64,000 bases of DNA from Diplosphaera chodatii (Eukaryota > Chlorophyta > Trebouxiophyceae > Prasiolales > Stichococcaceae), in the NCBI GenBank assembly GCA_032358165.1, contig JAALGY010000052.1:1798001-1862000 (forward strand). The letters are read 5' to 3'. A program made the translations under genes and the position numbers. Under the pieces are notes generated by a model. The model saw only the letters and a program-made list of their open reading frames with translations. It made no database searches and was not told the DNA's origin. Shown piece after piece: positions 12,701 to 26,344 of this stretch. Numbering within the stretch: the first letter of the stretch is position 1; every line of letters starts with the position of its first letter.

Positions 12701-15700
12701 AAGCTGCACTAATCGCAATATACCAACAACATGTGCCTAGTGGGCTGCAGGCGATACATGCCAGACCATTGCACGTGGCATTGGCTTCCGGTTTGCCGAC
12801 ATCCGCACACTGTTCTTTGAGGAGTCCGAGCGGCGCAAGGTGCGTGCACAAGCGGTCCTGTTGTACACCAGCAGTTTTGCAGGTTCTTGGATCTACATCG
12901 CGCCCAAACCTTGGATGTTACTGCAGGCAATCGGCGGGGTGCACAACGCCATGCCGGTGGCCGTGCCTGCGCTGGAGCACCTGAAGGTCAACTACCGCAC
13001 GCACTCCGGCATCATGAATGTAAGTCGGCTCTGTCATCATGTGAGGATATATGGCTTCTGAACGAAAACCATCAGTACCTGCTTTGATAGCATGCAAAAG
13101 TTCACGCGATCTGCTTGAGCACCACACATGCCCCTCAATCTGATGCGCCTTCAGGTGGCGTCCACCATCGTGGACCTGCTGCAGCGCTTCTTCCCGCAGC
13201 ACATGGACCGCCTGGAGCGCGAGAAGGCGTTCTTTGACGGACCCGGGCCGCTGCTGCTGTCCAGCCTGGTGGATGATGACCTGGCGATCCTCCTATCCGG
13301 CTCTGATCGCAAGGAGTCCCAGGTGTTCGTGCTGTGTCACTTGATCCGATGCGATGCATGCGATCTGCAACTGTCCTGGGTTGCTGCTTTCACAACAGCT
13401 CATCACAGTGTCCTCACATGGTGCAGGTCGAATTTGGCGCGCACCAGGTAGGGCACCATGCTGACATTTATGCGCAGATGTGGGCTCAGTGTCTGCATGT
13501 CTTTGCTGCACTGTACTTTAGCCTCGAGAACTCGCCCTCACGTCGTCACTGCTGCAGGTCATCCTCATGCGAACAACCGATAGCTATGAGACCCTGCCGC
13601 AACTGCTGAAGGAGTCCAACGCTCTGACCATGACTGTGCCGCAGAGCAAGGCAAGTGCCTTTTAGGTTGTTAAGAGTCTTCATACAACGCACAACCATGT
13701 TGCTCCTGTGATGCCTGCCTCGATGTAACACTGTTGCACCTCCTGCTGCAGGGGCTGGAGTTTGATGACGTCTTCCTGGTGAGCTCATGTATGCTCAGGG
13801 TGTCCTTTGCAGGAGCTCGAAGCACCAGCTTGCCCACTGCAGTGCCTGTGAGTCAAATGTTCCGGCTGTCCGTCTCACAGGTCAACTTCTTCAGCGACTC
13901 GCCGGCGTCAGCAGAGTGGCGGGTGCTCATGACGTACCTCGAGGAGCTGGAGGCCCTGGTGGGCCCCTGCACGTCGTCCTCTGTGGCTGCACGCGGTCAC
14001 TCCCACCACTCAGACAGAGGCTGGCTATTGAGCTGTATGTGCAGGAGAGGTGTGGCTGGTGCTCACCCACAGGCGGCGTGGCAAACACGTACCGCAGCAT
14101 CAGGGCACATGTCTGCACTACAGGATGCCAGTGGGGAGGCTCTGCCCGGGGACCGGGCGCTGGTGGACGTGGAGCCCGATGCCCGGGAGGCGGCGGGGGC
14201 GCTGCGGCCGCTGCCGTTCGATGCTGCGCGCCACCCCATCCTGTCCGAGGAGCTCAAGCACCTGTATACTGCGGTGAGCGTCACTTCTGATGACTGCGCA
14301 GCTGGCCGTGGTCCATCAGAAGTATATCCCTCCGCTTAACCATGAGGGGTCGGAGCATGAGCCCTATATGGTAGATGCAATTGCCTGCAGCGGTTAACCC
14401 AGCCTTGCCATGCGTATCTCACCATGTGTGATGCCATATGCAGGTCACACGGGCCAAGAACAACGTCATCCTGTTCGACAGGGACGCTGAGAAGCGCGCG
14501 CCCTTCTTCCATCTGCTGAGGCGCCTTGGGCTGGTCCGCGTTGTCAAGTCGCTCATGCGGGACGGCGCTGATGCCTCCAAGTTCGGCCTGTCCCAGGTGC
14601 AGAGTCCCCACCCTCGGTTTGCGTCGTCTGTGCAGCAGGAGCTGACATGTTCTCGTTCTCGCCACTCCACTGCCATGCAAAGCTACGAAGGGGCTGTGTA
14701 CGAACTCTGTGTTTGGCTCCTGTACATGTGTCGTCCAGCAATGGTGTGGCATTGTGCAGGCGCGCAGCAGCAAGGAGGAGTGGATGGCGCGCGGCGACAA
14801 CCTCATGGACAACCTGCGATTCGAGTTTGCGGCCCGCGCCTACAATCAGGCGGGCGACCCGGTACGAGGCACGGCGGCGGCCGGGCGGCACGCCTACCAG
14901 CGGGCCCGGGAGGTGGCCACCGAGGCGCTGCGGCACACCCAGTACCTCGAGGTGCCTGGCCGCCTCCTCAAGCATCCTGTGTGTCGTGTGCAAAGCGTCC
15001 CTCCGATGTGGGTGCTTTGCGCAATTGTGATCGTCCTGCTGCACCAGTTTGGCATGTGCCCATGAACTGCTGATCTGAGCTCCTGTCGTGCCCAGGCCGC
15101 GTTCAATCTGCTGACGGCCGCAGCCAAGGCGCAGCAGGCCGTCGTCCCAGTGCCAGCCACAGAGCTGCGCAAGTGGCTGGCGATCGCGGCCCGTGCCCTG
15201 GTGCAGGTGGGCATCTCCGTCTTTGCGAGGTTCACACACGCAGGCAGTTGAGGACCTCATATGTGCTGGGCGCTGAAGTGATCACTGTGCCACGCTGGTG
15301 CAGGCGGGCTGGGTGGAGGCCGGGGCGGAGCTCTCCATGCAGCTGCACGACTTTGCCTTTGCGCGCAGGGCATTCTCACGAGCTGGTGCGAGCCTGCTGC
15401 GCCCGGCTTGTGACATGTCAAACCGTTTCACCCTGTGCTTCTTGTACCCTTGCACCCCCTGGTACCCTTGCACCCCCAGGACGACTGCTGACAGGCTTGC
15501 GAGCCTGGACACCTCAAGCTGATGGTGCCGCTTTCGATGTGCAGGCAACTACGAGAAGGGCGCTGCGTGCGCACTGCAGGCGGCTTCGGCACTGCAGGCG
15601 GCCGGCAACGGCCGCGAGGCGGGGCGCTGGCTGCAGCGTGCCGCCCGGCAGTACCGCTCGGCGCGCATGTTCGACCACTGCCTGGCGCTGCTGCAGGAGC

Positions 15701-18700
15701 ACCCCGAGGTTGCGGACGCCCTCCCCGCCAAGGAGGTACCGACAGCAGTGAATCTTGTAGCCCATATCTGGGCTGTGCATGCCTGGAACGGTCTTAAGGT
15801 GTCACACCGTGGGGCCAGGATGCTGGGTAGTCACAGGAGGCGAGGACTGCAGCTGTGTGCCATGCCTTATAGCATGGGCCGTCCCGACATATATTCGGTC
15901 TCATGACATCCTCTGATGTTGTCAGGTGAACGACATGGCAGGCATTGCGGTCACGGCAGCCATGAACAGGGGTGATCGTAAGGCGGCGCTGATCGCTGCG
16001 GAGCGCATCAGCGACCCCCAGCAGCGGGAGAACATCATGCGGCGCTATGGCTTCTTCAAGCAGCTAGCCGAGGTATGCTTGTTGTGATTCAGTCACACCG
16101 CATTTGCGGTCTACAACATGTGCCAAGTGGCTGTGTGACCCTGCGCACTGCGGCTCCGTCGTTAGCTCCTAGTCACAGTGCTGGTGCTGCCCCTGTACAC
16201 TACCACATCGTCCGATTGGCCTCCTTTCAAAGCCTGGTGGCTGTGGTCAGGCTGTCGGGGACCCAATGGAGGCGGCAGAGCTGCTGGCTTCGCAAGGGGC
16301 GCTGGCGGCTGCTGGGCGGCGGCTGGCGCAGGGCCACTCGGACCCAGCCACCATGCCGAAGCAGATGCGCGTCCGGCTGCACGGCTACGCGCTGCGCCTC
16401 GCCCAGGTACGAACACGTCCAGAACGTATCACAACAGCAGAGAAGTCTGCTCTCGGCACCGTGCGTGTTGCTGGCTACCCCACGGCGCACCTCGTCAGCA
16501 ACCTAGAGATGTGAAGATGTCCAATCAGATATGATGTCCTCCAGCTTGTTTGTCATCAAGCCTTCATGCGCTTCTGTTGGACCGACCTCCAGGATAATAT
16601 GAAAGAAGGCGACAGCAGCGGAGCACGCACAGCACTCAACAAGGCCAAGCAGCTGTGGAGCGGCCCCGCCACAGATGCTGCAGCCCGGCAGCAGCGCCAC
16701 CTGGCGCTGGGACAGCTTTCCCTTGCGGAGGCGCGTACTTATCTAGCGGCTGCAGATCCTGCAGATGCGCAGGTGAGCTGGTGCTACTGTGCATGAGCAT
16801 TGGAGGTTGCGGATATTTGAGGGCCCGCAGCCAAACCCTGGGTGGTGTGTGTTACTTGTCATAGAATAACTTGGCAAGCTTGACGACATGTACTCCAGCA
16901 TGAACAGCGCCGTCGGTCTGATTGCACAATAAATCTGTGTACAGGTAGCGACCCAACGCCAAAGGGCGGTTCAGCCGGCCACCACTGCCGTCGCATACTT
17001 TGTCAAAGCAGTCAACCCCTGCGGCACTGCGCTGGCCCTAGCACTACTCGCAGAGGGTCTGCATGAGTGCAACAGCGGCAACATCAAGACCCTTGGCGCG
17101 GCGGTCATGGACATCAAGGACCTGGGCACCGCCAAAGGCCGGTCGCCTGCTATCAGCAAGGTGCCACTGCTCCCTGGAGCTGCTGCTGGATGAGCACCCG
17201 GGTGTCTGGTGGAAGCAGCACCCTGCTTGACGATCTCGGGTCGTGCTGACGCTGCGCTTAGGGGGAGCACTAGCTGTTCACGGGGGCCATATACCACCCG
17301 TCAGGCTGCAAACGTGGGCAACTGTGTCCCGGTCGCGTGTTGCAGGCACTCATGGTACAGTCGCAGCTGCGGCAGCTGCTGCTCAGGCTCAGCAGCCCCA
17401 GGGGCATGAGCGCAGAGGAGCGCGCCCTGCTGGCGGCCGCGGAAGCATTCTACGGCGTCAGCGAGCTGGCGCTGAGCACAAGGGATCTGGCGACACGTGC
17501 TGACAACGTCTTTATCATATCTGCTCTCGGTGACGCCCTGGCCGCACCTCGGCGGTGATGACCCGTGGCCTGAGCATCGGCAGTATCGAGGCAGGTGGAC
17601 AGCATGTGGTTCATGGTCCTCAAGGCTGCTGTCGGTGCTGTAGGTGCGGCAGGGTGCACATCTCACACCGCTGCCCAGAAGGCCGCCGCTGACCAGGGCA
17701 TCATGCGGGTAGCGATCAGCGCAGCAGACGCCCGAGCCGCAGTCGCTCACGACCTGCTTCACAGCATGGTGAGTGCCAGGATAGTCAGGATGATGAACCA
17801 ACGCCCTGGTGCGCAGCCGTCTGCAGACTGGGCCGGAAGCATTCCATTGGAATTGACGTTATCGTGCTCTGTGTGCGCACAGGTGACGCTGGCAAGGTTC
17901 TTTGGCACAGCGGTGGAGGCCAGCATGCCGACAATCAGCGAAGAAGGTCCCAGCAGCGTTGCTGTAGCAGACCAGGTGACACAGCCGTGCCTGCTGAGGT
18001 CCAGTGTATCGGATGGTGTGGGCAGTCTATGTGCATGCCCATACGAAGCATACATCGCTGCGGTGCGCAGTATGCTGTCGGTGCTCTGAAGCGTCCGTGT
18101 CAAAGCAGGAGGCGCAGCACAGTATCGAGCTGCTGCTGGATGCTTTCCTGTTCGTCACGCGTACCAAAGACATGCTCAGTGACGGCAGAGCACTGCTGCA
18201 AGCCGCGCCAGAGACTGCGTCCCAGCTGCAGCTGGCCCTGCAGTGTGAACATGACAGTCTGGGGGCAGGTGCATGTTGTCTCCTGCCGTATACCTTTGCT
18301 CAAGGCCTCTTATAGCCAACAGCACTCTCAACAACTGCAAGGAGCATGCTTGCTGTTGCAAAGGAGCGGTGTTAGGTAGCGTATGTTGTTGCAGGCATTG
18401 CCAGAGATGTGTTTCCTCTCAGCCTCAACACCGTCGCCATGAAGACCTTCGTGTTTAACTGGCGTCAATTCGCTGGCAAGCGGACGGTGGGTCATGACTG
18501 ACGTGGCGGTGTGTGTGGTCGTATCAAGCTGTCTCTCATTGCAGCACTCGAGGGCAGCTCGTGATCATGGTCACAGCGGAGGTCAGAAAGGTGACTTGCC
18601 ACTGTTATAGGTGCAAGAGCAGCGGTATTTAGCTATTGCAGAGACACTGCTGCACGAATTCAACGCCCAGTCGCCACTAGACAGGTGCGATCAGATGTTG

Positions 18701-21700
18701 CGCTGTGTAGCGGATCTTCGTCATGCTACTATGCGTTCAGCTCTGAATGGCCTGACAAGCCACATGTGCTGCAGGCTCGGAGAGCAAAACCTGGCCCATC
18801 TGCTGTGGCGCACATTGTTCGTGTTGCTGCGCAAGAGTGCCAACGACCGCCGTGCACAGTTCAAAAAGAAGTGGGACAGGGCTATGGCGTCGCTATCGGC
18901 AGAGCTCAGGTGGATAGGCACAATCGCCTATGCTGCTGCTCCTGTCCCAATGCCAATTCGTGTTTTGCCCAGTCGTTTGCTGCTGTGCGCCCCAGGAACG
19001 AGAAGCTGGCTGGGTTTGAGCTGCGGGGTGCAACTGGGCGCCCAGAGCACAACATCACCCTCCTGCACCGCGCCCAGCAGGTGCCAACAGTGAAGCATGC
19101 ACTGCACTTCAGCAGCCGTATACCCCAACCCCCAAAGGGTCACTCTATGCTGCGATGACCGTGAACATGGGGGACAGAACCTCAAGCTCACACGAGCGCG
19201 AGCCCCAAGTTGCTGCCGCAGTTCGGCTTCAGAAGGAACAACCTGCGCAGCGGCGTCGAGGATGTCCTGGCCTACCTGGAGCGCTGCCGCATCAGTGAGC
19301 TTGCAGGCGCCACGGACCACCTGGCGCTGGAGGTGAACCTTGACTGCACGCCGTAGACTGCTTGTAGCCATGCCTGTGTCGTGTGTCCACAGCCATGCAG
19401 AGTGCCGAAGCGATGCAGCTCAGTCTGTGAGGAGGTGCTAGACAGAGTGAAGCCATAGCTGCTGCTACCAGTGGCTTCAGGACGGGTTTGTGAGACAAGA
19501 ACACGGCTGCAACTGCAAGTCATAGAGTGTATGCTGGGACGGCGACCCTTCGCCTCCACAGCCTTCCAGAGCCGGCAGCCTGTCATGCAGGTGTACGTGC
19601 AGCTGCTGGAGACGGTGGGCGGGCTGCTGGCTCTGGCGCTTGCACCCCACTGCACCTTCCTGCCACAGCCGCTGGTCGACACGCTGCTGCACTCCCCCGT
19701 CATCGGGCAGGATGACGCCGCCACACAAATGCAGCTGCCGGCAGTGTCGGACCTGTGGAGCGGCACGGGCCACGGGGTTGGCCACTTGCCCGTTCACTGT
19801 CTGATGTTCCCACCCTGCAGCTACTGTGGCGTTGCTTTGCTGAGAGGAAGTCAACACGAAGTACTTGGACGCAGCTTATGCTGCAGGCATCATCCCGCAA
19901 GCTGCATGCAACTCTGCTGTGGTGCACTGCAGGCGCTGCTGGCGCTGGTGCGGCATGCAGCGGCCCTTCTGCGCAGCGTTGCGCAGGAGTTTGCCCCTGG
20001 CGCAGCGCAGCGACTCGACCTTGCCGATGAGCTCATTGGAGACCTGCATGGCAAGGAGGACCTCAGTGCGTCCTACACACGGCGCCCATGCGGACCATGA
20101 CTTGACAATGCAACTCGAGCCAGATGAGCAGCGTCAGTACCACTGGGTCACCGGCCCCAGTTCATGTCACTGCGCCCATGCCTGCGCAGGCTGCGCCGGC
20201 ACCTGGCTGGCGGCACAGCGCAACGCATCAGCACGGCTGGCCCTGCTGGGCTGCATGCTGACGGCGGCCCTGGCCGTGCACTCCGCTGTCATTTACGGCC
20301 CAAAGGGCGGTGTTGAGGATCTGCGCTGGGGTCTGACGCAGGTATGCTCCCAAAAATCCATGCATGGGCGGGTCTGCTTCATCTTACGACCTGTGTCCGA
20401 CGAGTAGTGTGAGTGGGAACCTGCAGTAGGGCCTTTCCTGCTGTGGATTCTCGTACACTCAGGCAGTGATGGGGCCTGCCAAAGTGCACACGCCATCGCT
20501 CCATGCCATCTGTTTGCACAGGTACTGTACGAGCTGCCGGGTCTACCGCGGGTGCAAGACGACATCTTCCAGGAGGCAGTCGAGCGCATGCACGGGGCCA
20601 CCATGCTTGGCGAAGCCCTGTTGGCACTGAGTGTGGCTGCTGATGCGTTTGACACCCGGGTCGTCGAGGTGCCCCCACCATACTCTGCGGCACCAACATC
20701 ATTTTGACGGCCGACACAATGTGGCTGATAATTGCCATGCGCAGCTTGTCGTCATCTTGTCATGGCCTGCTGTTGTGGCTCAGCTTCACAGCTAAAACGA
20801 CTGCTGATGTGTCTGCCTCTCGCCATGGTCAGGTACAGCCCGCGGCCTACGTGGAGTTCATCGGCTACTTCTCGCCGCAAGCGCCCGCCTGCTGCTTCAG
20901 CGAGGAGCAGGCCCACCGGCCGCTGCGCTGCGGCAGCAAGGCACAAATGCGGGCGGCGGCCGAGGCGCTGCAGCTGCCACAGCTCCGCGAGCTGGCGGTG
21001 AGTTGTGATCGCCATGCCTCGTGCTGCCTAAACTCCTGCTCAGCATTTGCTGGCATGCTTCAAGTGTATCCTTGCACCATGTGCATACGATCAACTTGCA
21101 TATTTGATGGCATCCCACAACATCCACGCGGTTGCGCCCCGCTGCTGACCAGGCTACCAGTCGGGATGGGCCAGGTGCCATATGTGGAGCACATGCGGGA
21201 GAGGTGCCGTCATCAGGCGGCACCTCTCGCAGTGGTGTTGTAGACCCGGCTGCACGAGGAGCGCACACTGCATTCCACAGATTCGCGTATGGAGTAGTGT
21301 GTTTCACTGCAGGCGGCGGGTGCCGTGGATGCGGCCAAGGTGCAGGAAGAGGATCGTCGGGAGGCGGCGGCGGTGGTCATCCAGCAGGCCTGCCGGGCGC
21401 TGCTGTCGCACCGCGCGCAGCTGCGGGCTCTGGCGCGCCTGCGAGCCGCTGCAAAGTGCCACGGCCTCTTCGAGCGGCGCTTCAAGTGGGCATGCGCTGG
21501 TGGTTGAGGCTGTGTGCGTCAGATGCACCATCAACGTGATTTAGCTGTTATCTGTAACATGTTTGCACGCTGGTCAGACATGCTGCAGCACCCTTGGGGT
21601 GCTGGGCCCAAGGCCACGGACTGTCCGCACGTATTTGCCCTGCACACCAGTCCCAGCACCCATGCCGGCGCGCTGCAGGCGGCTGTTCCTGGACAAGGTG

Positions 21701-23964
21701 GCCGCCGTGCGCGCCCGCATCGCGGAGCGGCGCGCGCGGGAGGCGGCGGCGGTGATGGAGGCGGAGCGCCGGGCCGCCGCCACCGCCAGCGCCTCCGAGG
21801 TGCCGGGCAGCTGTGCCCCGAGTGCTGCAGGGTGTCGTGAGTGGTGGTGTTCAGCACTGCCGGCAGCATGTGATCCCGCTGGCCGGCCGCAGCAACCGAA
21901 GCGGCTTGGATGGAACAGCAAGGGTCGATCCCTCTGTACTTCGCCCTTGTAGTGGTCTCAGGCGTCTGTGCCACTGTGGCCATCTGACGCGGTTTGGGTA
22001 ATTTGTCGCGCACAGGACCGTCTGAAGTGGGTGCTGGATCGGCTGGCCGCGCCGATTTTGGATGCATCCCTCTGCCCCGTGTGCAGTCGGACCCCCGCAC
22101 TTGGCAGTGGACCGGGTGCGCGGCGCATTCCCTGCAAAACAGTGGCACCGTGATGTAAAGGTCATGAAATGAACCACATGCAATGAGCCTCCTTCTCTGC
22201 AGTGGTCTTCAGTTCCGAGGATGTGCAGTTCTAGCTGCATCCTTCAAACAAACATCAGGACTGTAGGAACTGCAGGGTTGATGCAACTGTGCATTGACGG
22301 TGTGTGGCTGTGTTGTGCAGTGTCGCCGCAGGGAATGTACACAGCCGGCGGCAGCCCTCGGGAGAGGGGCAGCCCGCGCAGTGGTCTCGGCCTGGCGCCA
22401 TCCGCCATGGCCTTCATCCCGCACAAGTGAGTGTCCACCGATTCAGTGGTTTCTGCATGAATCTCGGTGTCTGTTGACTCCCTGGCTGCCACTGACGCTC
22501 TGGATCCTGCCACCTGGGACCGGACGACGGGCGCACAATGTTGTCAACACGCATCACAACGGCGAGTCCTGGTAGGATCTACGCTATCTGATGCAGGTCC
22601 CTGGACAGCCATCGAGAAGCTCTCAGCAGCTTTGAGACATATCGCATGCTATTCGAGCACACGCTCCTGCCGGAGCTGCATCGGTATCAAGAGCTCGATG
22701 CCGAGGTGACTTCTCTGCCCCTTGCTTCCGGCCATGTGTCGGCAACATATCGGCTGAGCATCTCGAGCCTTGTCATACATGGCCAGCGGAGTTATGCAGG
22801 GGACAGTACTGCATGTTTTTCCACCGACCGCTGATACTTGCTATCAATGTGTACGCAGGTGGAGAAGAAGTTGGCGAGCGTGCGTCAGGGCAATGATGCG
22901 GAGCTGGAGCACAGCGGCCACGCCGCACAGCAGCGCCTCAAAAAGGCAGTGGCCACGCTGCTGGTGCGTGGCTGCCTCCAAAGTTTGCTAGTGGCCTTAC
23001 CGTGACGATAATAGGCAACCAATGATTTAGCCCTCGAGCGCCTTGCCAGGCTCCAACATCACCCTTGACACATGACATCAGGCAGTTCAGCAGGCAGCCA
23101 CAGCCCAGCCTGCAGATGGCCAGCAGCACGTCTCTCGTGCACCCGTGCACTCTGCCGTCGGCCTCCTCCACATGGCAGGGTGCACATGGTGTTTGCCGGC
23201 TTGTGCAGGGGGCGATGGAGCATGTGGAAGGCGATCGGCGGTGGGCCGCCTCACAAGACGTGCTGGGTCCTGCGGACGAGCTGAAGGCTGCGTGCGATGC
23301 CGCGGGCACCTGGCTGAGGGTGAGGCCCACCTCCCAATGTGCATTTGGTGTGTGATGGTCTGAACGTGGCCTCAGACTTACCAGCAACATGCAAACTGTT
23401 GCAATGAGCATGTACGGTTCGGACCTGCAAGCATGCGCTGTCAGTTGGACGGCGTACATCCACATGCCTGACTGCACATGTGCAAATGCAGGCTGTGAGG
23501 GACGCTGCAACGTGGACCAGCTTGGGGGGCCGCAGGGTGGTGTCTGCCGCCAACGCCGCCGCTCGCGCCGAGGAGAAGCGCGCCCTGGAGTCGGATGACG
23601 AACAGGATGACGACTTGGTGAGCCGCGAGGCTGAGGTTCATGTCACCCGGAGCCATGCTCACCTTTTTTTGTGTATGCAGAGGTGGCGGGTCCACAGCAT
23701 CCGGCCTGACACAGGCCGCCATGGCATGGTATGCACAGCCCTTGGTCTGCACCAGCAACAGAGGAGCCACCAACGGTTCCTGGTGCACAGGATGACGATC
23801 TGGCGGATGACTTTGCCATGGCGGCGGCGCTGGGCAGGCGCCAGCAGCCGAGTCGCGGCGCCGCTGGAAGCGGAGGAAGCCGCCGGCCTGGGAGCGGCGG
23901 CAGCAACAAGCAGCAGACTGGCGGTGCACGTGCCCGCCGTGGCCGCGGCAACTTTACATACTAG
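3145..23964 (+). CDS. TRANK1-like giant protein: ankyrin repeats, SF1 (UvrD-like) helicase, helical repeats, IQ motif
   Basis: Many exons with GT/TGCAG borders. Order of parts: a Q-rich start with 12 consecutive Gln (3706-3741) and a charged coiled coil (3820-3965); helical then ankyrin repeats (about 4420-8150; for example FTALHVAMECGHADIARLLL at about 6190 and KTALHLAVRHL at about 7600); a TRANK1-type linker (about 8830-10620); a helicase core; helical TPR-like repeats (about 14760-18300); an IQ motif (VVIQQACRALLSHR, about 21375); an acidic Gly/Arg-rich tail ending NFTY. All SF1 motifs are visible: Walker A GRSGTGKTT (10697), DEVQD (12436-12450), FYCGDTAQTIARG (about 12635-12780), VNYRTHSG (about 12990), SKGLEFDDVF (about 13750) and YTAVTRAKNN, split by an intron (14264/14444). 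The enzyme should be an active NTPase. Substrate and biological role are unknown. The start ATG at 3145 and the join between the ankyrin and helicase parts near 8430-8830 are inferred; two adjacent genes remain possible. Confidence 0.75.
3706..3741 (+). repeat. CAG/CAA microsatellite coding 12 glutamines
   Basis: CAA, ten CAG codons, then CAA, read in frame as a Gln run inside the wider Gln/Pro-rich N-terminal segment of the ankyrin-helicase gene. Pure CAG runs of this length tend to vary in length. Confidence 0.85.
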
Positions 23965-24817
23965 TGTTGCAAGAAAGTGCGGCCATCACGCGGTCTCCTA
24001 TGGCAGACATCAAAGTAGCAGCGCCCACACCATGGGCGCTGAATGTGGCAGCTGATGGTTTCATCGGCGACCAAGCCTTTCATCGAGTTCCTGGGTGTGG
24101 CGCATTCACAAGCGAACTGCAATGTGAGATCACTTTGCAGGCAACGGAGCGACGGGTAGTCTCAGTCTCAGACATACCTGTATGTCAGCAGTTGCGGTGG
24201 CTGCAACCGGGACAACACCTCTGCTGCATGATGCCGGTTTAGTATTCGCTCTGATTGGTCTTCGGTCACGAGCTTGTGGTTTGATGATGCATCACCTGCC
24301 CAACGGTGGGCAGTCTTTCAAAGGAAACTTCTGAGGGTAGGTGTTGGGAGGGCATGCATGCGCACATCAGGGGGGTCACAAGTGCAGGGCAGCAGCCGCC
24401 CATGTGTGTGACCCGTGCCATCAAGGGTCAATGTGACAAGCCTTGTATGTCAATCGCTGAGAGTCGACTGACAGAAACCAGCGCTGCTCACGCACTCTGA
24501 CAGAACTGCATCAAATGCCTGGCGCCCTGGTGACTGTGACTGCATCGAGGCCTCGTCACGGCCGAGGATCTGGCCTCCTGGATCGAGACCTCACCATTGG
24601 CAGAGGTCACGTCCTTGTCCCAGGGGTGCGTGCACTGCTGTCCAGATGCAGCATAGACATATTGCATCCGTCACACTGTTGCCACTGACATGACACTGGT
24701 CATCGATGATAGTTTAGATAAATCTTGTGACACTGTGAGTCGACCATGAGACATATATCGGTGACAATCATGACCTGCGCAAGCTGTTCCGTGCAATCTG
24801 GCGTCGGTTTGTTGCAA
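23965..24817. other. Intergenic
   Basis: About 850 bp between the giant gene and the next plus-strand gene. A short open stretch around 24515-24600 could be an upstream exon of the next gene, but I cannot link it in phase. No RNA gene or repeat seen. Confidence 0.4.
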
Positions 24818-26060
24818 ATGTCCCGCGCGAGTTGTTCGCGCCAGCCTCGGCCACATCTCAAGGTCCCACTGCTGCAGCTGACACGCCGCACAGCACCCCA
24901 GCAATATGGCGCAAGTCTTGCAGCCGCAGTGCGTGACGCCGCGAGCACAAGGTCTTCGGTCTCAGTGCCAAGATTTCAAAGAGCTTTGCGGTTGCAGAAA
25001 CCTCCTGCTGTGATGTCGGCAAGCAGTGCAAGCAGCAGCGCCAGCAAGCCAACAGCCGCTCGGAAGCAGCTAGATCAGTTCTTTGACATCCTTTCGAGCG
25101 ACAAACAGATCATGACAGCACAGTGCTGGTCGTTCGCCGACTACGAAACGTTTGAAGACCGCATGCTCCGCCGTGGTGTGCTGGCCTTCTGGCCTTTCAA
25201 GAAGACCTCCGGATGCTGCTATCTCGCTGTGAGCGCACCATCAAGCACAACTGCAGAATCAGTATTGCAACCCTTGCACACGTGGTGATTTGACGATATC
25301 ATACGCATGCAGCTGTTACAAACTGGGCCAACAGCATGCATCTGTGGAGCGGAAGTGCCCTGTATGATGCATCTGACGGTATTGTTTAGTTCACCAGGTA
25401 TGGTGCGTTGTGCATGCTGCAGGGACAGGAAGCTGAGCACTTGGCAAAACATGGACACGTGGAGCTAATCTACAGCAGCTTCAAGCAACACGAGGATCTG
25501 GCGGACAAACTCCTGGCAGACTTGATCTACAACACAGCACTCACCTGCAACCTGCCCATCCAGTGAGTAACGAACCACTTGTCACGAGCACATGGCGTGT
25601 GCCAAACAACATGATATGCACGGCAGTCTGTGTTGCAGTCTTGCAGACATACACGCATGTTCACTCGCTTGCATTCATAGATCTATGCATGTGCCAATTG
25701 AGCCGCATGCACACTGAGAGCGCATTGCACATCCTGACTGTGAGGCGGGATGCAGCTTGCATTGGAGAGACGTAGTCCACGGGCCTTCGGACTGCATCTG
25801 CATGTTGTCTTTCCCACAACATACCGCAGCATGCACACGCTTGGTGATTATGCAGGAGAGACGACGACAGTTCACCAGCTTACAGCCAGCCAAGCTTGAA
25901 GATCATCGGTTTTGATCCTGAGGAGTTTGCCGAGGAAAGCCGCAGGTTGGAGAGTTTCGAATACAATGATGACGGCACCTTGGCCAATTTCTTGATATAC
26001 AAGAGATACAGAAACCCAGGTGTTGTGCAACTCTTCGGTGATATGAAGATAAAGTTCTAG
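24818..26060 (+). CDS. Unrecognised protein, possible organelle transit peptide
   Basis: Three exons join in phase: up to 25228, 25423-25562 and 25856-26060. Donors are GTGAGC and GTGAGT; acceptors are CTGCAG and ATGCAG. The N-terminal 60-odd residues are rich in Ser, Ala and Arg with almost no acidic residues, like a chloroplast or mitochondrial transit peptide, and continue into a Ser/Ala stretch. The body contains LDQFFDILSSDKQIM, YETFEDRMLRRGVLAFWPF and YSSFKQHEDLADKLL, and a well-ordered C-terminus with GFDPEEFAEESRRLE ending MKIKF. The start is uncertain: ATGs at 24746, 24770, 24818 and 25013 are all in frame. I do not recognise the family. The phase-consistent splicing and ordered sequence make a real gene likely. 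Confidence 0.6.
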
Positions 26061-26344
26061 GGCAATCATGCCAGGCAGGCAGTCTTTCTGTGGTGGCACC
26101 AGTTCTCTGCGCTGGCACTAGAGACAAAATACTGACGGATGCGGTGCACTATGGTATCAGCAGCAGCAGTGGGCACAGTACATAGCGGGGTGGTGACTAC
26201 ACTCGATCGTGATGAGGCTGTGGACGCATGTGGTTGCAATCGAGAGTCCACGGTGTTATACGCTGCAAGATCCAGATCATTACAGTCTGTCATGCACAAG
26301 ATGAGGGGCTGTGAGTTGAACACATGACAACGACGACTTAGGCA

